The notes below the pieces were generated by a model. That model ran no database searches. It was not told where the DNA came from and saw only the letters and a program-made list of their open reading frames with translations. From Schistosoma mansoni (taxonomy: Eukaryota > Platyhelminthes > Trematoda > Strigeidida > Schistosomatidae), in the NCBI RefSeq assembly GCF_000237925.1, contig NC_031502.1, positions 25,118,696 through 25,182,695 of the forward strand: 64,000 nucleotides of DNA, written 5' to 3'. This document shows, piece after piece, positions 1 through 10,437 of this stretch; position 1 is the first letter of the stretch, and every line of letters begins with the position of its first letter. Both the position numbers and the translations under genes were made by a program.

Positions 1-1309
1 AATAATTTGGTCAGGTCATGTCATGATCATATGCTGATGAGCGACCCATATTTAAAGTTCTTTACTATTGTTTTACAACTGTCAAACAAAAATCGTACTT
101 TACGTGATAGATATAAAAACACCTCGAACCAAAATTCTAAACTAGCCAGACTTGACTTACGGACGAAACTACTCCATCAATGGATCCACGAGATAACACA
201 CTTCATGAGCCAGCTGGTTTTTTAGTGCTAACCAACAAGTTATGATAACTTAGCAAGTTGGATAGCACACAATTTTGTATGCAGGTTTATTGATGTGCGA
301 TGCAAAATATATTTTCGTTTACTTCCCCATGTCATTGCTGATGGATTTTCAACGGTTAACGTGAATTTTACACCCGGTTAACTAATATGACATCAGAATC
401 CTAAATTCCAAATTAAGCCATGCTTCTGGTAAACCTTGGAAATAAGCAACTACCTAGGACTTTGTGCAAAATATGAGTAGTCTATGATGTTACAAAAATT
501 CACTTAAAAAGCCGGACCATGTATTTTGTGGGTTTAAACTTTTAGAGAGATGTCGCGTATACACACACAACCCACGTCAGATGTTTACGTCTGGACTAAA
601 CCGTTTATCTTCATAGATTTGCATGATATAGGTGCAACAAAAACTTTCCCACAGGCAAATAGCTCCAAATTACTGAAATGATCTATCTTAAAATGTTAGA
701 ACTAAGGAACTGTTTTTTACGTACAAGATACGCATCATAAAATATTGAAGTGCACTTAAACCATAATTAAGTTCTTTATGATAAATTAGTCCTTTGGTAG
801 AAATGATTATAACTACATGTCATCAAGAAACAAAGTGAGAAACTGGAAAATAATACACTGGATTCCTCTTCAGAGTAAGCTTCAAAAGAAGAAACAAATT
901 TTCGTGAAAAACCACTTATTAAATCAAATTTTAGATGGAATAGCAAAATTAAGGCTGATATACAAGCATATATATTAGATATATAAATAAGCATAATAAA
1001 TTAACTACACATAAATTAGTCTAAGTGAAAACTGACTGACAAACAGTAAGTGAATTTAGAAGAGTATTATGAATAACCCAAAACTTGAAAGTGTTTATCT
1101 GGGAAACTAATCTACTCGGTCAGTGAACAAAATTGACAAAAAAACTGAAAACCCGAATACGGGGAAAATTATTTCGACGTTTGGTAAAATAGAAATCCTG
1201 GGTAAAACTAAGATACCATCGAGATATAGTGTGACAAAACATTTCAGAATTTATGAGGAACAAAAACAAAGTAAACTTGAAATTTTTGAGGAAGACTACT
1301 GAGAAAACT
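1..1309. other. Region downstream of MAX; no gene recognised
   Basis: AT-rich sequence with only short open frames in several phases and no domain or splice structure. It probably holds the MAX 3' untranslated region on the minus strand followed by intergenic DNA. No canonical AATAAA on the minus strand was found immediately downstream of the stop. Confidence 0.4.
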
Positions 1310-1963
1310 TCATCTAAATTTGCGACGCTTAGATTTTCCGCCTAAATTCCCATGCGAATTGCAACTTCCTGAGTTTAATGAGTGTGATGAATGTATAGGA
1401 GAATCTGATTTATGATAAGCGGATAACAAAGTTGGTACAGTCGATAAAATAGGTGGTGGAGAAGAACGTGAAGGACTAGAGGACGAACGTGACTGTAGAC
1501 GAACTGGTTTGATGTTTGAATGTGTGGTACCATCCGCGGATGTTGGGATATTTTCTAACGACCCAGTTGAATTTACTTCCCTCGAAACTGCTGAGTAGTC
1601 ATCATCTGTCCTAAAGGATCGCCGTGATGTCGGGTTAGATGAAGTATTAGACGATGATGACAACCCACCAGGACTAGACCGCTGGGAAAGAGATCGTGCA
1701 GGCCCAGTACTGGATCCATCAGACGAGGAAACAGAAGGGGAAAATGCAGAATGTGAACTAGAAACTAGGCTCGTGGTGTTGCTGTCGGTCGCCAGTCCCC
1801 CCGTTGAATTTATGGCACTCGTGTTAGTGACGAAATGCATTACTGTGTTAGCACGGCCAAGCACAGAAGGAGAATAATTTGCCATAGTGAGAACAGGTTT
1901 TTGAGACTGAAGAACAGATGGATGACTAGACGACACATATTCTGTCCCAGAAGCAGTTCCGGG
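1310..1963 (-). CDS. MAX: Putative MAX C-terminal exon: Ser/Thr-rich tail
   Basis: An open frame of 217 codons after a good acceptor (CTTCATTTCAG|CCCGG), ending in the basic sequence GGKSKRRKFR, a possible nuclear localisation signal, then TAG. The composition is Ser, Thr, Asn and Pro rich and low complexity, typical of disordered tails in schistosome regulators. It is on the same strand as MAX, downstream of it, and in the correct phase to follow exon 3. No conserved domain is visible. It could instead be the last exon of a different transcript whose other exons lie elsewhere, but nothing between 1963 and 6005 competes. Confidence 0.6.
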   Translation of the reverse strand, partial: PGTASGTEYVSSSHPSVLQSQKPVLTMANYSPSVLGRANTVMHFVTNTSAINSTGGLATDSNTTSLVSSSHSAFSPSVSSSDGSSTGPARSLSQRSSPGGLSSSSNTSSNPTSRRSFRTDDDYSAVSREVNSTGSLENIPTSADGTTHSNIKPVRLQSRSSSSPSRSSPPPILSTVPTLLSAYHKSDSPIHSSHSLNSGSCNSHGNLGGKSKRRKFR

Positions 1964-4900
1964 CTGAAATGAAGAAATACATAAATACAATAAAGGATAT
2001 TTGTTAAGGTTTACTTCAGAAATCACGTGATATCTGAGCCATAATTGGATGATTATAAGTAATATGTAAGCTCGATAAAAAATGACATGTTGTAACCGTC
2101 ATGTATAGAGCGAATGAGCAATGTGGTAAAGCCTACTGTCAAATGACTTACGCGAGATGGCAAGTAAATCAATTATTACAGAAAATCTACAATTTGATGT
2201 CTAATTGTATTATGATTTAGAGTTCAGACTAGCATACGAAAAACACAAATCAGATAAAAGAGCAAACGAACGAGTGGTGACTAATGAATGCTCAAGGATA
2301 AAAGTATAAAAACAACCAATCAAGAACGACTGAAATTAAATCCAATATCAAAGCTAGACTTAGCTATAACTACTATATCCAAAAAGCAGATAGTCAGACC
2401 TATTATTATAACTATCACGATTTACCATTTCTTATCATGACTACATAACTCCGTCTATAGCTCTTCTAGGATTACTGCCGATTCCAAGCCCAGATAGGTT
2501 GGAGATGGGGCCAGCAACATTTCATAGAAAACAACCTTGCTAAAAAACAGGTAATCAGAAAAATTCATTTAAACCATTTAAACTCTACTTTGAGAGCTGA
2601 AGAATCTTCCTTTAGAAGAGTTATGACGCCTCACGGTGAAAGCCGAGATTATTCGGAAGTTATGAGGTCGATGGTCATTCTGATAACCAGAACAACAATC
2701 AATATAGGTACATTTGATGTCCAGACAATATACGAGACTGTAGGTATCATTACCAAGTTTTGATTTGATAATTTTGGATAAACTGAGCATTGGGTAGATT
2801 GTTATAAATAAATAAAAAATTAACATTAATCCAACTTGGATAAATGTTAATTTGGTTATTTATTCTCTGAGGAAGTGGCTTACACTGAGTCACGAAATGT
2901 CAGAAAAACTCATTTTTCTACTCATTGGGATATTACAAATATTTATTTATAATATAGGAGACTGAAAAGACCAGTTAAATGGCTGCAGAAACAAGGAGAT
3001 AAAACCAAGCGGTTCTTAGAATAAGTGAAACCCATCGGAACCAAGATGGACAGAAAAGGTTTACTTCGGGAGAGATGCTGTTATACTCTGGTTATGAAGA
3101 AAATGCTTCGCACACACAAGGTTTTATGCTAATGATGTCTAAAGAAGCATGAAAAGCATTTATAGGATGGGAATCTCTAGATCTAAAATCACAAAAGGAT
3201 CCTTCAAAATAAAGGGGTTTTACAATGAAAGTTGTCCAGGGGCATGCATTCACTAATGATAGAAACGAAAACGTTTTATGAGAGGCTGCAGTCGATCGTA
3301 GGGAAATGTCACAGAAAGTACCTGACCATCGTGACGGAAGACCTGAACCTCATTGTCGGAATAGGCAATACCGGGTATGGAGATATCATGTGAAGACATG
3401 GACTGACAGGGAGAAAGGGATGAGAATGGTGACAGATTTGCAGACAAATGTGCCATCAACAAAACGGTTATGGGTGATACCACTTTACCAACAAACGCAT
3501 ACACAAAGCTACATGAGTCTAACCGGACCACACTACAGTGAACCAAATCGATCACAGATGAATAAATGGAAGATATATAAGCAAAGAGAGATGACATAGC
3601 TTCAGATCACTACCTAGTGGTTGCCAAGATGAAACTGAAGCTAGAGAAGCAGTGGACAACTAAAGAAACAATGTTGCGAGGTACTGACAAACTCAACAAA
3701 TTCAAGATATATATCAGCAACAGGTTCCAAAACTTACATGATCCACTCAAAGAAGCAACTACTATGGAGGACAATTGGAGATGGATTGAAGAGGCACAAA
3801 CTTCAAAATGTCAGGAAGTGCTGGGTTGCAAGAAGCATCACCATTAGGAACGGATCTCTAACGAAACGAAAGCAGAGAAAAAGTCGAGGCGCAGACCGAA
3901 TACACGAAAACAAACAAGCAGGTGAAGAGGAGCATTAGAGCCGACAAGTAGAAATACGTGGAAGACCTAGTAGTGACAGCCGCAAAAGATACAAATATAA
4001 GACAACTACATAATACGACGAAGAAAACGGAAGGAAAATATGATAAACCAGAATGACTAGTGATGAGCAAACAAGAACTAGTCACAGAGGTTTAAAAACA
4101 GAGTAACAGGTGGGTAGAACACTCTGAAGAACATTTGAATAGATCAGCCCCGCTTGGTCCACCAGACAACGAAACAGCACCTACAGATATCGCCCCACTA
4201 AAATAGAAATTGGCATGGCCATTATACAGATCAAGAGTGGCAACGCAGTAGAACCAGAGTACTAGTTGAAGTCAGATAGTGATAGTTAAAAAGCTGTTAC
4301 ATATATTTTACAGGAAGATTTTGGAGGAACAAGTACTGATAGATTGGAAAGAGGGATACCTCATTAAGATACCAAATAAAAATCTTAGCAAGCATGAAAA
4401 CGTCGAAGGAAACACACTACTATCATTTCTAGGAAGTTCTAGACAGAATGTTGTTAAACCAAATGAAAGACCCGGTAGACGTCTAACTTTGAGCCCAATG
4501 GGTTGGATTTCTTAAGGAGTGATCGTATACTGATGAAATCGCGTAACTACAGATCACTGTTGAGCAATCAATTGAATGGAATTTTCCACTATACATCAAC
4601 TTCCTTGCATATGAGAAAACGGTTGACAATTTGAATAGGAGAACCTTATGGGACCTTCTCTATAATGATGATGTGCCTGAGAAGATAGTCAACAACATAT
4701 GGAACTCCCAAGAGGGACTGGATCGCAAAGTTGTGCACGGGAGACAGCTCACAGATGAATTCCAAGTGAATGTCGGTGTCAGAAAAGGTTGCTTACTCTC
4801 GTCCTTCCTCTTTCTTATAGCTGTTGACAGGGCTATGAAGATCTCCACATCACAAGGGAAGGACAAAATACAATGAACATCTTGGATATAGCTAGACAAT

Positions 4901-7900
4901 TTGCACTTCGCAGATTATCTAGTTCTTTTACTCCATGCACACCAACAAATGCAGATGAAGATGGCCAGTATGGCACCAGTCTCTGGACCAGTAGGCCTCA
5001 ACATTTACAAGGGGAAAATCGAATTCATAAAGTACGATACAGCGAGCACCAGCCAAAGCACACACTGAAAGAGGCGGATACCTTTACGTACCTGCCCAGC
5101 ACCATTGATAAACAAGGTGCATCTGTGAAGGTTTGGATTGCCAAAGCAAGGGCAGCATTCCTACAGTACATCTGGAACTCAGGACAACCATCACCCAAGG
5201 CTGAAGTTAAAATTTTTAACACTAACGTTAATACAGCTTCACTACACGGAACTGGAACTCGAAGAACTACTACAACGAACATCAACATTATTCGCCTGTG
5301 GCAGAGAACAAAATCAGCTTTCAGATGAAGAAGGAATTAGGAAAAGACTCTGGATAGGACACATTGTAGGAATCATCAGACTGCATCACAAGATGAGCCC
5401 TAACTTGGAACCCTCAAGGCGAAAAAAGAGTAAGACCAGGAAACACATTGCTCCAGGAATTGGAGCCAGACATCAAAAGAATGGATAGTAGTCTGGAACG
5501 ACTATGAAAAAGGGCTGTGAACGGAGTTGGTTGGAGACTCTCGGTCGGTGGTCTACGCTGTATGAATGGTAACAAGTTAAATAATTATGACTATGTATTT
5601 GAACAAGGAACGTGGACACTTGAAACAGTGTGTAAATGAGCAGTGAATTTTGTTCGGTTTGATAACTGAGATAGATGTTTAATTTGAATGAACAAAGGAA
5701 ATTGGTCTATCTCTAATGCCGGGAGTATATTAGCACTAACAAGAACTTGACACTTATGAAATATGAACAGAATTAGAAAAATCGACGTGTACGTCTATAA
5801 AAACGAGTGGTAAAATGAATGTGAAGGATGAGTCTAAATCTCGTAAAACAACTGCCATAGACATGAGAGCTGCTAATTTCATCTATACAGAAATGTAGGT
5901 TACTAATAGATGTCTGAACTGTTGACCAGAGTTAACGGTGCACCTAAGGTCTTTTCAGATGAAACTAAATAGATATTGGTCTTAAATTGAATTATTTTAC
6001 ACAATCATTCGGATACCACACTCACACATTCTGTTGATGTAGATGACTGGAGTGGATCTTGAGACAGGCAGCGATACATCGGGACACCCGAAGCTGTTGG
6101 TGATATTAATCGAAGGGCGACATTGTTATTGGGAGAAATAGTGTTAGTAAAAGAAGAACTTGATGTTGGGGTGTTGCACACTTCTTCTCCATCCATTCGC
6201 TGCACCAAACGTTGAAGCTCTTGAACCTGGAAAGTTGACATTACAAAATATAAGCATACCAGTCACTTACGAATACCCTAATCTATCAAAATGAAAAACT
6301 GGCTCGACATATTAAATCAAGTACATTAAACCTAAACTGGACTTTAGCAGCATGGCTAATATAGAAAATTAACTGAAAAAATCAGTATATTTGTTATATA
6401 TATATATTACTTGTTATCAATTTTTATTTTGAGGTGTGCTTAGAGACATTTTTCCCTGGTTGACGTTCGAGAAGTAATTTTTGGAGACTATGTAGAATTG
6501 TCTGGAACCGATCATGGTGTAGATTTACTTACAATCCATAACCCAATTGTTTAGTGTCTATATTAATACACCCCAGTACTAAATTACATCTACCTATTTT
6601 GCATCTCAATCTAGATTTTTGTCATTGTTTTGTAATCAGTTGCAAACGCTTCTTCCTTCACTGATAATTCTTGCTGTTTGAATGTGAAATGGGGCAATAT
6701 AAACTGAGGGCATCCAAGGTTCAACAATGTACACGTGTCTGTCTGTAGTAATAACTGACATCTGTTTGATCCATGAGGCCAGTGACAACCGATAAAGATT
6801 GTGTGAAGGACTTTAAATGTACACATGTAAGAATGTACCCACGTTAGTTAATCCACAAGTTTTTTTACTGAAGTTTTCGTTGCATTGCTTGGTAGTTGGT
6901 ACCTGCACATCCATTAATAAATAAACGGAAACGTAGAAACTATGTAAATGTCTAACCGTTAGTTTTGCTGACGTCTATCAATACACACAAAAAATCGTTT
7001 TAGTGTTGGTGTGGTCATAAAAAATTACTATTAGTCCCACGACTTACTCGTGAATCCAACAGGTCGTTCTGCCGTTTCAGCGTCTCAACGCAAACAGTAT
7101 GGTCACGATTCAATTTGACCAACTCTTCGATGCACTCAACTGCGCGCTGTAGTATAACTGCCCTGGATGCTTTCGATCCTCGTAGCCCTGGGATAACTTC
7201 TCGAAGGTCATTATAACTTGTTTTGATGCTCGCACGTCTTTTACGTTCAAGTTGGTTGTGATGATCCCGTCTGAAAGTCAACGTAGATTTGATAATCTAA
7301 GGTTGTTGAAAACTCAAGGACAGGTACCACACAAGCAATGTTATTTATCAACCTGAGAATGGTTCGTCAAAAGTAACAAGCCTTAATAATAATATACTGA
7401 AAACCAAGGAAAAGCTGTGTAATAGATTTACCATATGGAAAATAGCATTTCTTCAAGTGAGGTTTGCAGACTATAAAGAAAATAACGCATCCTTGTACAG
7501 TTTAGGTCATGACAATTTAGAATATAGTGTAGTCCTTAGTACAGACTGAGTTTGAGCCTAATTGTACCAGACTTTATATGAGTTAAGTAAATATATTAAA
7601 ACACAAAACATTAATTCATTTGCCCCAATTTAACACGATATATGTAGGGTAAAATTGAATATAGGAACTTCAGTCATTGGACACGTAGTGAGACTATGGC
7701 TAAGTTTGATACATTACGAAACACTGAGTAGGACGTGAGCAAGCCATGGTAACAATTCATTTTAAAATGACAAAAACTTCCTAACCGTTTCATATTACGC
7801 TAGAAACCCGCCATCCACCAACGAGTATCTTATAAATATGATGTCCAAATAAAGATTAGATTACAGAGTTGGAATTAACTTTCATGGTGAGCTACCGGAA

Positions 7901-9308
7901 AGTAACTTCATTTAACACTCCTACTAGAAAACCCGTACAAAAGCACAAGATTGGTTCCGCAACGGTCCTTCATTAACACAAAGCCTGGTACCAAAATAAT
8001 GTCATTCATTTTGCCTCATTTGAAAGTATGTGCCAATCCTCTCATTCAGAGTAAGAGTACTACTTCGCTCGACTAGTACTTTTTTTACCTTTTTGGTGTG
8101 AAGAATGCATACTCATCCCAGATTTCGTGACATACATGACAGGTCGGCCTCAAACTGGTACTTCGAACAATGCTAGCCAGAATTTCAATGAGACTGATGG
8201 TAGCTAATCTTATTGATTCATTCACTAGTTCACATCGTACCTTTAATTGTAAGTTTTTAACGTCCCAATATTGTTATTAATAGTAAATGTTTGTAGCGTT
8301 TTTCCTCAACTTTTGTGAATGACCACCATCTAAAGCAGCTAATTAAAGAGAACTACAACATAGTGCACACAAGTAGGGGTCTGAACGTCTCACCACGCAT
8401 ATGGAAAGCTCTGATGACCATGTACGCAGTAGGATTGAGTTTGTCTGAAATAAACATAAGCATGTTGGGACACGGACTGGTGGTATCCAAAATCATTATT
8501 CACATGCCTTGCCAATGTGACGTCAAACCCATTCTTACGATTGTTGTTTTTTATCTCTGAGGTGGTATCCATAGTAACAGAGAAGTATTGCAATGTCCTA
8601 CTCTCTGGAACGCCAGTTTCAACCGCTGAGACTTACTGAAATGAAGTTAAGATGGTATTTAAGTGCAAACTAACCATTGATTGTCTATGGTTTTTGGGGT
8701 AAACGATACTGAAAGTTCAGGGCCAGAGACGGTACATAACACTTGGTTTATATTACTGAGTTCTATATATATGTCATTGTGATGAACAAAAATTTTATTT
8801 AAAACCACCATTCTGCTAGCAGATACCAACAAATGAAATTCTTTTGTTTGCAATATTATTGGAAACTTCACACTACACCTAATGAACATGAATAACTACC
8901 AGATCCTTGTACCATTTAACTCTCAAGATGTTTCTGGGCACTCGCTTATCTAACTAGCACTTTAGATTGGGACTTAAACGAGAAACACATGCTAATTCTT
9001 AGAAGAAACCACAAAAGAAATCATTAAAAAACATGCCTGTTGTCTTCTCCAGCTTCGACACAGTACACAGCACTACCTTCGCTAATAGATCTCTGGCGCC
9101 GCAAGTCAGCACATTTTCCATCACTTCCAGCATTACCAAAACTGTGGCTTCCGTAGCCAGAGGATCCAGGTATGTCATCTTCATCGTAATCACTGAGTCC
9201 TTCATAACCATCAACATCGTCATCATCCAAATCTTCGTCATCAACGTCTTCTTCGTAATGCTCTTCATGCATGGCTTTCTGAGCGTATGAATTTAGGCAT
9301 CGAGCCAT
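1310..9308 (-). CDS. MAX: MAX-like bHLH-leucine-zipper transcription factor (4 coding exons)
   Basis: Spliced minus-strand gene, exons 9308-9037, 7270-7048, 6226-6026 and 1963-1310. These sum to 1350 nt, or 449 residues and a stop, with all junction phases agreeing. Residues 1-90 are acidic. The basic region (HHNQLERKRR) keeps the His, Glu and Arg that contact the CACGTG E-box in Max proteins. The helix-loop-helix carries the Max-like KASRAVILQ and the zipper starts with LKRQNDLL, both close to vertebrate MAX. The family dimerises with Myc, Mxd and MGA partners in the nucleus. ATG 9308 is the first start after an in-frame TAA (9360-9362). Human MAX is about 160 residues, so the N-terminus and the Ser/Thr-rich tail are unusually long. 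A stop at 6005-6007 gives an alternative 238-residue form. MAX identity is firm; the tail assignment rests on splice-phase logic. Confidence 0.85.
2860..2984. repeat. Possible fragment of a dispersed repeat
   Basis: The stretch with CTGAGTCACGAAATGTCAG and a following TATTTATTTATA tract resembles the ends of dispersed flatworm retroelements carrying a 'CGAAATGTC' motif. The family cannot be fixed by eye. Confidence 0.25.
2985..5573 (+). mobile_element. Decayed LINE (type A, RTE/SR2-like), antisense in MAX intron 3
   Basis: Pieces of a fluke non-LTR retrotransposon polyprotein appear in order on the plus strand. An apurinic-endonuclease-like N-terminus lies at 2985-3600, a Lys/Glu-rich linker with KKHHH at 3600-4100, and reverse transcriptase parts at 4280-4870, including IKIPNKN and GVRKGCLLSSFLFL. 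A thumb/connection region lies at 4870-5330. The conserved 3' end at 5330-5573 carries a WIGHIVG-like motif, LTWNP and GVGWRLSVGGL. Many stops and frameshifts break it, so it is dead. In the 3' end alone there are in-frame stops after CITR and after SSLERL. It sits opposite to MAX transcription. Family placement rests on remembered fluke LINE proteins. Confidence 0.85.
6026..6226 (-). CDS. MAX: MAX coding exon 3: end of zipper and linker
   Basis: Starts after CTTTCCAG with V-Q-E-L-Q-R-L-V-Q-R-M, continuing the leucine zipper in frame from exon 2, then a Ser/Thr-rich linker. The exon can end at TGT|GTGAGT (phase 0), joining exon 4 in phase 0. It can also be read seven codons further to a TGA at 6005-6007, giving a shorter protein. 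Confidence 0.8.
7048..7270 (-). CDS. MAX: MAX coding exon 2: basic helix-loop-helix and start of zipper
   Basis: The exon begins after TTTCAG and ends at CGA|GTAAGT, a perfect donor, in phase 0. It encodes the basic region, helix 1, loop, helix 2 and the first zipper heptads (LKRQNDLLDSR). The exon boundary after LLDSR falls at the same protein position as LLEQQ|V in vertebrate MAX. The coding sequence runs open upstream through TTG ACT TTC, which is intron polypyrimidine tract and not a true start. Confidence 0.93.
7271..9036 (-). other. MAX intron 1, probable GC-AG intron
   Basis: The 1766-nt intron is bounded by CAG|GCATGT and TTTCAG|ACGG. The GC donor is inferred because phase and protein continuity both fit and no GT donor in the neighbourhood does. 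Nothing else recognisable was seen inside it. Confidence 0.6.
9037..9308 (-). CDS. MAX: MAX coding exon 1: acidic N-terminus
   Basis: Encodes about 90 residues rich in Asp and Glu (runs such as EEDVDDEDLDDDDVDG), followed by a Ser/Gly stretch and RRQRSISEGS. Vertebrate MAX also has a short acidic N-terminus with casein kinase 2 sites; this one is about four times longer. The exon ends ...GACAACAG followed by GCATGT, with no GT donor nearby. Joining at CAG|GC gives codon AG+A (Arg) and the reading EDNRRDHHN, which matches the start of the MAX basic region. A second in-frame ATG lies 16 codons downstream. Confidence 0.75.
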
Positions 9309-9362
9309 CACCTTTATTCTCAAACTGCAGGTGCTTGCTGCAAACCTTGGACCATGTTCTTA

Positions 9363-10419
9363 AAAGGGGGCTTAAGCAAACCACGAGCCGCCAAAATAAA
9401 CAAAGCTACTAACCCAAGGTCAGAGTCCATCTTTAGTTCACACCACTTTGTGTGGTGAAAGTGGTTTCAAACAAAAACTGAAAATGATAAACTATAGTCT
9501 TATCAGTCAGCCGAATTGATTTCTATAATATTTTCCACTTAACTGGACTAAACGCACTGTGAAATCACTATGGTGACAGATATGAAACTGAATATATTCT
9601 GAATCAATTTCCAGTAAGTGTGGAAACAGTTCATGTAGGACAATCACGAACCTCAAACCTTGTTGGTTAGAAATAGAAAGAGGCTTCTTAGATGACTTCT
9701 GATTCTAGTTAATATGAAGTTATTCTCAAATACGAAAGGTTACACTCCATGTGATGACTGTTTGTTGGTAGTCACGTGCAGTAGTTGGGAGACGGTACTC
9801 AAAACTGTCTACCTCAGTACTATGAGAACCTTTCTTTGAATGAATGGGAGGATGTTATCGCCATAATCACAGTATAGACTCACTAAGGAGAAGTCGTTTA
9901 TGAATTGTGTATTCAACCTCTAGGTAATCCCCTCATATACGTTGCCGAGTGCTTAAGAGTACTAATACGTTGAATCTAATGTTTTTGTGAACACTGTGAT
10001 GAACCATAATCATATTTTCTTTAATACTCCCAGAAGGTAGTGGATATAATATTGACAGGTATGCGTGAACTAGAAGCTTACGTGGATGAAATTTTAGCTG
10101 TAAATAATTCCCCAAAATCAATAGCTTTGTAAGTGTTCGACATTGGATGCTGACCACATTGGTCTAAGTGGACTTGTTTAACTGAAGGCGCTCGGTCATG
10201 CATCCGTACCAGATTGCTTTACAGCACGGCGTGGGAAACATATCCTACAATCATTAGCCAGATTAGATTAGTCACTGCTCGATATATTGATAACCCATCA
10301 AATATATCTTCCAACCTCCTAGCTTCTGACTTTTGATTTTAACTAGGTGGGTGCGATTCGATTACAGAAGGTGTTACTGGTAGAGAGTTGTTAAACTACA
10401 ATACTGGTGGTATCTTCAG
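9363..10419. other. Region upstream of MAX; no gene recognised
   Basis: No coding exon was recognised. It should contain the MAX promoter and any untranslated leader, but no core promoter element is certain. The segment at about 10095-10125 shares a run of about 25 bp (CCCCAAAATCAATAG core) with 13159-13184, suggesting that both flanks of the following retroelement carry pieces of one dispersed repeat. Confidence 0.4.
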
Positions 10420-10437
10420 TAGTGAGCCCGACGTGAT
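10420..10437 (+). other. Primer binding site, tRNA-Trp type
   Basis: TAGTGAGCCCGACGTGAT closely matches the complement of the 3' end of tRNA-Trp (TGGTGACCCCGACGTGAT). CsRn1-clade elements are known to prime from this tRNA. It marks the left inner edge of the fossil that follows. Confidence 0.7.

Noticed and set aside
30-60. CTGATGAGCGAC resembling a hammerhead core at the window start
   Set aside because: No GAAAC core, cleavage triplet or pairing stems follow; a chance match.
8999-9290. Overlapping frames opposite and beside the acidic MAX exon, including a hydrophobic plus-strand frame
   Set aside because: They are shadows of a GAT/GAA-rich exon; only the acidic frame joins the bHLH exon in phase.
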